A stretch of 25,690 nucleotides of DNA from Atopobium sp. GTDB lineage: Bacteria; Actinomycetota; Coriobacteriia; Coriobacteriales; Atopobiaceae. The stretch is taken from contig JABZHC010000010.1 of NCBI GenBank assembly GCA_015259035.1, forward strand, positions 1 through 25,690. Reading direction: 5' to 3'. Both the position numbers and the translations under genes were made by a program. The notes below the pieces were generated by a model that saw only the letters and a list, made by a program, of their open reading frames with translations, did no database searches and had not been told where the DNA came from. Shown piece by piece: positions 1 to 5,746 of this stretch; the stretch's first letter is position 1; the number at the start of each line of letters is the position of its first letter.

Positions 1-2
1 AA

Positions 3-2039
3 GTTCACATGGCAAACGGTTCTCTCTTGCTAAGGTTTGATCCTCTCAAGAGAGATCAGGTACTTGCAGCTGTTGGCGCTTTTGATGTCTTGAACTTGCC
101 ACGAGAAGAAGAGGCAGGTCTTGAGGACTTCTGCAGCTCAATTGAGATGGCTCTTGAGAACAATCGCTTCCAGATGGAGGTTGTGACCACATTCGCACGC
201 CGCTGGATTATGCGTTCTTTGCCACTGCCTGCAGTTGCTAACTACGCATACGTTATTCTCCGCGCCATTCCATTTGTTGTGGAAGGCGTTAAGCGCCTGT
301 TTAAGAAAGAGCTAACCGTTGAGGTTTTGGACGCAACTGCTATCACCACTTCAATTCTAAGAAATGAGTGGGCAGATGCATCTACGGTCATGTTCTTGCT
401 TGAGTTGTCTGCTGCTATGGAGAACCACGTGGCAAGCCGAGCACGTCTTGCACTTCGTGATGGCCTAATCACTCGTTCTGAGAACGTTTGGGCTCGTATT
501 GACGGCAAGGACGTTATGATTGCCCTCTCTGAGGTTGAGAAAGGCATGATTTTACACCAGCGTGCTGGTGGTGTTCTTCCTGTTGACGGCAAAGTTGTTG
601 AAGGTATCGGCCAGATGAACGAGGCTGCCATGACAGGTGAGTCTCGCCTTGTTACCAAAGAGCCTGGTTCAACCGTTTATGCTGGCACTGCTCTTGAAGA
701 CGGTGACCTTATGGTAAGCGTCACTGCTCCTCCAGGAATGTCTCGTATCGACAACATTGTTGATATGGTTGAGCAGTCTGCTGAGCTTAAGGCTGGCGCA
801 CAGTCTAAGGCAGAGCGCCTTTCTGATGCACTGGTTCCTTACAGCTTCCTTGCCTTCTTTGGTATTTGGGGCATCACTAGAAACATCACTAAGGCTATGA
901 CCGTTCTTATGGTTGACTATTCCTGCGCCATTAAGCTTTCCACTCCTGTTGCAGTGGGTAGTGCTATGGATGAGGCAGCTAAGTTTGGCATGACGGTTAA
1001 GGGCGGCAAATACCTCGAGAAGATCGCTGCAGCAGATCTTATCGTCTTTGATAAGACAGGCACGCTAACAAAGGCAGTTCCACACGTTGAGTGTATTGTC
1101 AGCTTCTGCGATCGCACCGAGGACCAGCTCCTGCGCCTTGCAGCATGTATTGAGGAGCACTTCCCACACAGCATGGCTCGCGCAATTGTGAACGAGGCAA
1201 AGGTACGTGGCCTTAAGCACAAGGATGAGTTCCACGCAGAGGTCAAATATGTTGTTGCTCACGGTATTCGTACCAAGGTTAACGATAAAGAGGTCTGCAT
1301 TGGTTCTGCTCACTTCATTTTTGATGACGAGAAGACCCCAATGCCTGAGGGAATTCAGGACGACCTTGCACAGATTGCTCCAACTTCGTCCATTATCTTT
1401 ATGTCCGAGGATTCAAAACTTATTGCAGCAATCTGTATTACCGATCCTGTAAGGGAAGATGCAGCAGCAACTATTACGCAGCTCCGTGCTCTTGGTGTTA
1501 AGCGTATGGTTATGCTGACCGGCGACTCAGAAAACGTTGCTGCAAGTGTTGCTAACAAGCTTGGTCTTGATGACTACGTCGCACAGATTCTCCCAGAGGA
1601 TAAGTGCGAGTATGTTAAGAAGTTCCAGCAGGAGGGTTACACCGTTGCAATGGTAGGCGATGGTATCAACGATTCACCTGCACTAGCCGTATCTGATGTT
1701 TCACTGGCGCTTTCTGATGCAACTGATATTGCTCGTGCTGTTGCGGATATTTCAATTAAGAATGATTCGCTTGAATCTTTGGTAATCATGCGTCTTTTGG
1801 GCCAGCAGGTAATGAAGAGGATTCATGCTGACTATCGCACAATTGTTGCGCTGAACAGCTCTTTCATCGCTGCGGGTGTAGCAGGTCTTATTACTGTAAG
1901 TACTGCTGCATATATGCACAATCTTCTGACACTTATGGTAACGCTTGCAAACACAAGGTCACTGCTTACCACTGCAGCTCATAACCCTAATGTTCCTTCT
2001 GGGGTAAAGATGCTCTTGACTGAAGGACAGATTGCTTAG
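3..2039 (+). CDS. P1B-type heavy-metal translocating ATPase (5'-partial)
   Basis: Membrane cation pump that couples ATP hydrolysis to metal export. Numbering from the ATG at base 9, the protein shows the actuator TGES (209-212), phosphorylation DKTGTLT (Asp348), an EEHFPHS element in the nucleotide-binding domain (about 383-389) and the hinge GDGINDSPAL (550-559). The transmembrane metal site, normally Cys-Pro-Cys, reads DYSCAIKLSTP with Cys306, so the usual CPx proline is missing. The reading frame is open to the left window edge, and the first residues (NGSLLLRFDP) look like the end of an HMA-like fold. The ATG at 9 is therefore probably internal and the true start lies outside the window. 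A strong terminator follows the stop. The metal cannot be assigned: the atypical motif argues against a standard Cu+ or Zn2+/Cd2+ pump, and the neighbouring flavodoxin and DtxR-like site hint at iron or manganese (inference). Confidence 0.9.
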   Translation, partial: VHMANGSLLLRFDPLKRDQVLAAVGAFDVLNLPREEEAGLEDFCSSIEMALENNRFQMEVVTTFARRWIMRSLPLPAVANYAYVILRAIPFVVEGVKRLFKKELTVEVLDATAITTSILRNEWADASTVMFLLELSAAMENHVASRARLALRDGLITRSENVWARIDGKDVMIALSEVEKGMILHQRAGGVLPVDGKVVEGIGQMNEAAMTGESRLVTKEPGSTVYAGTALEDGDLMVSVTAPPGMSRIDNIVDMVEQSAELKAGAQSKAERLSDALVPYSFLAFFGIWGITRNITKAMTVLMVDYSCAIKLSTPVAVGSAMDEAAKFGMTVKGGKYLEKIAAADLIVFDKTGTLTKAVPHVECIVSFCDRTEDQLLRLAACIEEHFPHSMARAIVNEAKVRGLKHKDEFHAEVKYVVAHGIRTKVNDKEVCIGSAHFIFDDEKTPMPEGIQDDLAQIAPTSSIIFMSEDSKLIAAICITDPVREDAAATITQLRALGVKRMVMLTGDSENVAASVANKLGLDDYVAQILPEDKCEYVKKFQQEGYTVAMVGDGINDSPALAVSDVSLALSDATDIARAVADISIKNDSLESLVIMRLLGQQVMKRIHADYRTIVALNSSFIAAGVAGLITVSTAAYMHNLLTLMVTLANTRSLLTTAAHNPNVPSGVKMLLTEGQIA

Positions 2040-2079
2040 AACGCACTTGTGCGTCAACAAAGTGTTTTTAGATCGCGTT

Positions 2080-2119
2080 AGAGCTCTCGTTTCTTATTCG
2101 TAAGAGGCGAGAGCTTTTT
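2080..2119 (+). terminator. Rho-independent terminator after the metal ATPase
   Basis: Long stem with left arm 2080-2096 and right arm 2101-2117, closed by a TTCG tetraloop (2097-2100). The core arms AGCTCTCG and CGAGAGCT are perfect; a few G-T wobbles continue the stem. A T-run begins at 2115. It separates the ATPase from the DUF3793 transcription unit. Confidence 0.9.
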
Positions 2120-2162
2120 CTGTCTTGAATTGTCAAAAAGTGAAAATATTTTGAGTTTTCTC

Positions 2163-2190
2163 TTGCATTTAGTTAGCTAAGGCTTACACT
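2163..2190 (+). promoter_or_regulatory. Candidate promoter with overlapping DtxR-like operator
   Basis: TTGCAT (2163-2168) and TACACT (2185-2190) are 16 bases apart and resemble -35 and -10 boxes. The spacer and box edges hold TTTAGTTAGCTAAGGCTTA (2168-2186), whose left half resembles the DtxR/IdeR/MntR consensus TTAGGTTAGSCTAACCTAA; about 12 of 19 positions agree. The right half is poor, so only family-level similarity is claimed. Iron or manganese control of the downstream DUF3793-flavodoxin genes would fit. Confidence 0.4.
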
Positions 2191-2267
2191 TTAAATAGTT
2201 AGAAGAGGTTAACTTGTTAAGGTTTTTATATAACAGGAGCTAGTTCTAACAAAATTGCTTTATCAGC

Positions 2268-2352
2268 CCGGAACCTTTTCCCTCTCCAAGGGTCCGGAAT
2301 CCAGGCGCCGTCGGCTCCCTTTTAGTCGGCGGCGCATTTTTAAGAAGGGAGC
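2268..2352 (+). promoter_or_regulatory. Structured 5' leader: tandem hairpins with anti-Shine-Dalgarno loop
   Basis: First hairpin: CCGGAACCTT (2268-2277) with AAGGGTCCGG (2288-2297), one A-G mismatch. Second hairpin: GCGCCGTCGG (2305-2314) with TCGGCGGCGC (2326-2335), followed by ATTTTT, which is terminator-like. The segment GCTCCCTT (2314-2321), mostly the loop of the second hairpin, is a perfect 8-base complement of AAGGGAGC (2345-2352), the ribosome-binding site of the next gene. A switch between termination, sequestration and open forms is possible. No known riboswitch class was recognised. Confidence 0.55.
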
Positions 2353-2361
2353 AAGTACGGT

Positions 2362-3108
2362 ATGGATTGTCTTACTTCTTTTGAGAATTCATTGCTCCTA
2401 GACGTTACTTCTCCCTATGCATATTCTGCTGATAAAAAGCCTGCTTTCAATGAGGGTGCGAGAGCGTATACTCCCGAGCTCTGTCACGATTTTGCAACAA
2501 CATTTGTTCGCTGTGCTGCTGGTGTTATTGCTCACGTTAAGCCAGCTGCGCTCTTTTCATTTGCTTCTCATAAGTCTTGTAGCTCTTGTGCAAGCCTTGT
2601 CTGCACTGATCCAACGTTGAGGTCATTTCTATGTAACGCTACTCACGAGCTCTCACTGTTTGGGGTAACGCTCCTTGCTACCTCTGCTATTTCTGGCGGA
2701 AAGGTGACGTTTGTTGCCTATAGACCTGAGCTTGTTGGGGATATTCTCGCCAAATCAGAGCACTGTGAGTTCTTGGCTGCTTTTGGCCATTCCACTGAGT
2801 CAGTGCAGGAGTTGATGAAGAGTATGCGTTCAAGAATTTTTGCTTTTCATGCAAGAAAAGCTGCGTTTCCGCACGAGATTGGACTGGTACTGGGCTATCC
2901 ACTTGCTGATGTTCAGGGCTTTATGAATGGACAGTCTGAGCTTTTTACTGGTGCTTGGAAAGTCTATGACAACACGGAAGAAACTCGCCTTCGTCTCGAG
3001 AGACTTAAAGATGCAGAAGACCAGTGTAAGCATCGTTTTTATCAAGGGGAATCTTTAGCTCAGATTCTCTCATCGTATGGCAATACCAAGAAATGTCAGG
3101 TTGCATAA
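2362..3108 (+). CDS. DUF3793 family protein
   Basis: A 248-residue soluble protein of unknown biochemical role. It matches the DUF3793 pattern: an N-terminal part with scattered cysteines (SHKSCSSCASLVC), a central FPHEIGLVLGYPLADVQGFM block, and a GAWKVY segment followed by a charged helical C-terminus. The ATG is preceded by AAGGGAG (2345-2351). DUF3793 proteins often sit beside flavodoxins and iron-transport genes in anaerobic Firmicutes and Coriobacteria (recalled from family knowledge, not searched). Here the next gene is indeed a flavodoxin, 84 bases downstream on the same strand, and a metal ATPase lies upstream. A role in iron or redox metal handling is inferred only from this context. 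Confidence 0.8.
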   Translation: MDCLTSFENSLLLDVTSPYAYSADKKPAFNEGARAYTPELCHDFATTFVRCAAGVIAHVKPAALFSFASHKSCSSCASLVCTDPTLRSFLCNATHELSLFGVTLLATSAISGGKVTFVAYRPELVGDILAKSEHCEFLAAFGHSTESVQELMKSMRSRIFAFHARKAAFPHEIGLVLGYPLADVQGFMNGQSELFTGAWKVYDNTEETRLRLERLKDAEDQCKHRFYQGESLAQILSSYGNTKKCQVA

Positions 3109-3157
3109 GGGGTGTGCTTGGATTTCTTGTTGAGGTATTGAAAGTAATGTGTAGTTT

Positions 3158-3174
3158 TCCAGGGGGAACCTGGA
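3158..3174 (+). promoter_or_regulatory. Small hairpin before flavodoxin RBS
   Basis: TCCAGG and CCTGGA pair around a 5-base loop, six bases before the AGGAGG ribosome-binding site (3181-3186). It has no T-run, so it may be an mRNA stability or processing element in the DUF3793-flavodoxin gap rather than a terminator. Confidence 0.35.
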
Positions 3175-3192
3175 CACAGAAGGAGGAAATGT

Positions 3193-3597
3193 ATGAGTAA
3201 AGTAGCAGTTGTGTATTGGTCCATGACGGGCAATACTGAGGCAATGGCAAAAGAGCTTGCAAGTGCTGCAGACACCGAGGCTATTGAGTCTTCTGAGTTC
3301 TCTGCAGATATGTGCGATCAGTACGATGCATTTGCTTTTGGTTGCCCTGCTATGGGTGACGAGGAGCTCGATCCTGATTTTGAGGAGCTCTTCAACGATT
3401 GCGCTGGCAAGCTTGGTCAGAAGCCAACCGCTCTCTTTGGTTCTTACGACTGGGGAACCGGCGACTGGATGGAGACTTGGAAGCAGAATGCTGAAGCAGA
3501 GGGTGTCAACGTTGTTGAGACCTTTATCTGCAACCTTGAGCCAGATGACGATACTCTTGAGGCTCTTCGTGGTCTTGGCGCAAAGCTTTCTGCTTAA
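3193..3597 (+). CDS. Short-chain flavodoxin
   Basis: A 134-residue FMN-binding electron carrier of the cytoplasm. The phosphate-binding loop SMTGNTE occupies residues 10-16 after a first beta strand (KVAVVYW), and the flavin-stacking loop GSYDWGTGDW lies at 83-92. The protein is very acidic, as flavodoxins are, and its length is normal for a short-chain type. The chosen ATG follows AGGAGG by six bases; an ATG four bases upstream (3189) is out of frame. It probably shares a transcript with the DUF3793 gene. Flavodoxins often replace ferredoxin when iron is scarce, which would agree with a DtxR-like site upstream, but iron control is inferred. Confidence 0.93.
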   Translation: MSKVAVVYWSMTGNTEAMAKELASAADTEAIESSEFSADMCDQYDAFAFGCPAMGDEELDPDFEELFNDCAGKLGQKPTALFGSYDWGTGDWMETWKQNAEAEGVNVVETFICNLEPDDDTLEALRGLGAKLSA

Positions 3598-3630
3598 GCT
3601 GCATTACGATTTTTGCTGTTGCTGTAAATT

Positions 3631-3660
3631 TTGCGAGAAAAACATCATTTTTTGAATAAT
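3631..3660 (+). promoter_or_regulatory. Candidate promoter for the HMA protein gene
   Basis: TTGCGA (3631-3636) and AATAAT (3655-3660) are separated by 18 bases in an AT-rich stretch; a second possible -10, TAGAAT, lies at 3664-3669. This suggests the HMA gene can be transcribed separately from the flavodoxin. Confidence 0.35.
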
Positions 3661-3705
3661 CTATAGAATGGTGGGTAGTAAAACAGCAACAGAAGGGAAG
3701 TTTGT

Positions 3706-4098
3706 ATGTCACCAATCAATATTATTGTTATTCTTGCTGTTGTAGCGCTTTGCGGTTTTGCGGTTTATCGTGTTTACGGAATTGCTGCAGGTAAAAAAGG
3801 CTGCTGCTCTGATGAGGGAACAGGCGTTACTACCTGTAACACAGAGCAGGTTTCTGCTGCAGATGGTCCAGAAGACAAAGATGAATCTCATTACCCTTAT
3901 GTTCAGACTTTTGAGATTGGTGGTATGACTTGCCAGAACTGCGTCAATCATGTGACTCGAGCTCTCGATAGTATTGAGGGAACATGGGCGCAGGTTACTC
4001 TAGCTGGTGGTCAGGCACGTATCCTCAGCAAAAATCCAATTGATGTCGATGCGTACCGAGCTGCCGTAGAGAAAGAAGGTTACCGTCTTCGTGCGTAA
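3706..4098 (+). CDS. Membrane-anchored HMA-domain (copper-chaperone-like) protein
   Basis: A 130-residue protein in three parts. Residues about 4-25 form one transmembrane helix (NIIVILAVVALCGFAVYRVY). A short linker, KKGCC (Cys33, Cys34) with Cys44, recalls FeoB-associated cysteine-rich membrane proteins. Residues about 64-130 are a heavy-metal-associated domain with the metal loop GMTCQNC (Cys76, Cys79). The likely role is to bind and pass on a soft metal at the inner face of the membrane. AGAAGGGA (3691-3698) precedes the ATG. Free HMA chaperones are usually about 70 residues and soluble, so the membrane tether and extra cysteines are unusual. The ATPase upstream is a plausible partner, though the two are not obviously on one transcript. 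Confidence 0.88.
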   Translation: MSPINIIVILAVVALCGFAVYRVYGIAAGKKGCCSDEGTGVTTCNTEQVSAADGPEDKDESHYPYVQTFEIGGMTCQNCVNHVTRALDSIEGTWAQVTLAGGQARILSKNPIDVDAYRAAVEKEGYRLRA

Positions 4099-4130
4099 GC
4101 ACAACAAGATCTTCTCGCAAGAAACAAACT

Positions 4131-4159
4131 TTGAAGAAATTTTGTAAAACTTGCGTAAT
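4131..4159 (+). promoter_or_regulatory. Candidate upstream promoter for rpsA
   Basis: TTGAAG (4131-4136), 17-base spacer, CGTAAT (4154-4159). It lies ahead of the inverted repeat at 4173-4209 and could drive rpsA with a long leader. Assigned by spacing only. Confidence 0.25.
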
Positions 4160-4172
4160 AGCTGTGCAAAGT

Positions 4173-4209
4173 AGCGCTCTTTGGCTTGTTTAATCAGCCG
4201 AAGAGCGCT
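4173..4209. repeat. 14-bp inverted repeat overlapping a candidate rpsA promoter
   Basis: AGCGCTCTTTGGCT (4173-4186) pairs with AGCCGAAGAGCGCT (4196-4209) with one G-T wobble and a 9-base loop. No T-run follows, so it is a poor terminator. The candidate promoter TTGTTT (4186-4191) - 17 bases - TATCCT (4209-4214) sits across the loop and right arm, so the repeat could be an operator. A weak terminator of the HMA gene is the alternative. Confidence 0.55.
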
Positions 4210-4326
4210 ATCCTATTGCCCGTATGGCGTCAAGCTATGCACTGTATCTGTTGGCCCCCGAGAGCATGTAAGTTTCCGAGTAGAGAAGCCCACGTATTGG
4301 CACTCTGGCAGCAACCATGTTGACCG

Positions 4327-4349
4327 GGGCCCCGTTTTGGAAGGGGTCC
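4327..4349 (+). promoter_or_regulatory. Hairpin enclosing the rpsA ribosome-binding site
   Basis: GGGCCCC (4327-4333) pairs with GGGGTCC (4343-4349) through one G-T wobble. The right arm contains the purine-rich Shine-Dalgarno AAGGGG (4341-4346), just before the TTG start at 4354. S1 represses its own translation in enterobacteria; a similar control here is inference. Confidence 0.45.
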
Positions 4350-4353
4350 ACCT

Positions 4354-5598
4354 TTGAGTGAGATTCAGAACTCGTCCATCTTCTCTTTGGATGAAATTTC
4401 CGATGAGGAAATGAACAGCCTGATCGACGGCACTGTCACCGATTTTGATGAGGGAGATCTTGTCAACGGCACCGTCGTCAAGATTGAGCGCGATGAGGTC
4501 CTCGTAGACATTGGCTACAAGTCTGAGGGCGTTATTCCTGCTCGTGAGCTTTCTATTCGTAAAGACGTTAACCCTGCAGAGGTCATCTCCCTGGGTGAGG
4601 ACGTCGAGGCTCTTGTTCTCCAGAAAGAGGACAAAGAGGGCCGTCTGGTTCTCTCCAAGAAGCGTGCTGAGTACGAGCGTGCTTGGAAGGCAGTTGAGGA
4701 TAAGTTCAACGCTGGTGAGACCGTTGAGGGCGAGGTTATCGAGGTTGTTAAGGGCGGCCTGATTCTTGACATTGGCCTCCGTGGCTTCCTGCCTGCATCC
4801 CTTGTTGACCTCCGTCGTGTCAAGGATCTTGGTGCATTCATGGGCACTCGTATTGAGGCTCGTGTTATCGAGATGGATCGCAACCGCAACAACGTTGTTC
4901 TTTCTCGCCGTATTGTTCTTGAGGAGGCTCGTAAGGCAGAGCGTCAGGACATTCTGGGCAAGCTCCAGGTTGGCATGAAGCTCAAGGGTACTGTTTCCTC
5001 CATCGTTGAGTTTGGTGCATTTGTTGACCTTGGCGGCATTGACGGCCTGGTTCACATTTCCGAGCTTTCTTGGAACCACGTTAACCACCCATCTGAGGTT
5101 GTTAAGGTTGGCCAGGAGGTTGAGGTTCAGGTTCTCGACGTTGACCTTAACCGTGAGCGTATCTCCCTTGGTCTTAAGCAGACTTCCGAGGATCCATGGC
5201 GTGTACTTGTTTCCAAGTACCCAGTTGACGCTATCATCGAGGGCACTGTCACCAAGCTTGTTACCTTTGGTGCATTTGTTGACCTTGGCAACGGCGTTGA
5301 GGGCCTCGTCCACATCTCCGAGATGGCTAAGCAGCACGTCACCGCTCCATCTCAGGTCTGCAAGGTTGGCGACGTTGTACAGGTAAAGGTCATGGAGATT
5401 GATCTTGACCGCCGTCGCATCTCCCTGTCTATGAAGGCAGCTGCAGAGACCCTTGGTATTGATATTGAGGTCACTCCACTTCCAGAGGAGGAGCGTGCAG
5501 CAGCAGAGGCAGCAGCAGCTGAGGCTGAGGCTGATCTTGAGGCTCACCTTGTTGAGTCTGAGGCTAACGCACAGGCAACTGAAGAGGCTGCAGAGTAG
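4354..5598 (+). CDS. rpsA: 30S ribosomal protein S1
   Basis: RNA-binding ribosomal protein that helps recruit mRNA to the 30S subunit. The 414-residue product has four S1 (OB-fold) domains at roughly 32-102, 118-188, 204-274 and 290-362. The last two carry the canonical EFGAFVDLGGIDGLVHISE-like core, and the first has VLVDIGYKSEGVIPARELS. The tail from about 380 is rich in Ala and Glu. Four domains match the actinobacterial form rather than the six-domain proteobacterial one. The start is TTG at 4354, eight bases after AAGGGG. The next in-frame ATG (4411) would remove an N-terminal segment that resembles other actinobacterial S1 proteins, so TTG is preferred. Codon use is strongly biased, as expected for a highly expressed gene, and this bias leaves a very long open frame on the opposite strand. 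Confidence 0.97.
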   Translation: MSEIQNSSIFSLDEISDEEMNSLIDGTVTDFDEGDLVNGTVVKIERDEVLVDIGYKSEGVIPARELSIRKDVNPAEVISLGEDVEALVLQKEDKEGRLVLSKKRAEYERAWKAVEDKFNAGETVEGEVIEVVKGGLILDIGLRGFLPASLVDLRRVKDLGAFMGTRIEARVIEMDRNRNNVVLSRRIVLEEARKAERQDILGKLQVGMKLKGTVSSIVEFGAFVDLGGIDGLVHISELSWNHVNHPSEVVKVGQEVEVQVLDVDLNRERISLGLKQTSEDPWRVLVSKYPVDAIIEGTVTKLVTFGAFVDLGNGVEGLVHISEMAKQHVTAPSQVCKVGDVVQVKVMEIDLDRRRISLSMKAAAETLGIDIEVTPLPEEERAAAEAAAAEAEADLEAHLVESEANAQATEEAAE

Positions 5599-5626
5599 AG
5601 TACTTTGCGTATCTAGAGATTTGTCA

Positions 5627-5659
5627 AGAGACGTCATCGAAAGATGACGTCTCTTTTTA
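5627..5659 (+). terminator. rpsA terminator
   Basis: Perfect 12-base stem AGAGACGTCATC / GATGACGTCTCT (5627-5638, 5643-5654) closed by a GAAA tetraloop, followed by TTTTTAT. A textbook intrinsic terminator. Confidence 0.95.
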
Positions 5660-5684
5660 TGTAAGTAACAAATATCTCCATTCC

Positions 5685-5714
5685 TTCAACAGGGTGTTAA
5701 TGCGAAAATATAAC
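5685..5714 (+). promoter_or_regulatory. Candidate promoter of the LPXTG protein gene
   Basis: TTCAAC (5685-5690) and TATAAC (5709-5714) with an 18-base spacer lie directly after the rpsA terminator and 32 bases before the start codon. Confidence 0.45.
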
Positions 5715-5746
5715 GCTAAGTTTTTATTCTGAGGAGGAATACGCCT

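Noticed and set aside
2268..2341. Leader hairpins as a second terminator of the metal ATPase
   Set aside because: The ATPase already ends at a strong terminator about 190 bases upstream, and a promoter-like element lies between; a leader element is more likely.
4099..4353. A tRNA or T-box in the rpsA leader
   Set aside because: No cloverleaf, no T-loop consensus and no T-box sequence could be found.
4213..5637. 474-codon open frame antisense to rpsA
   Set aside because: It mirrors rpsA almost entirely, reads as leucine/asparagine-rich low-complexity protein, and is explained by the strong codon bias of rpsA.
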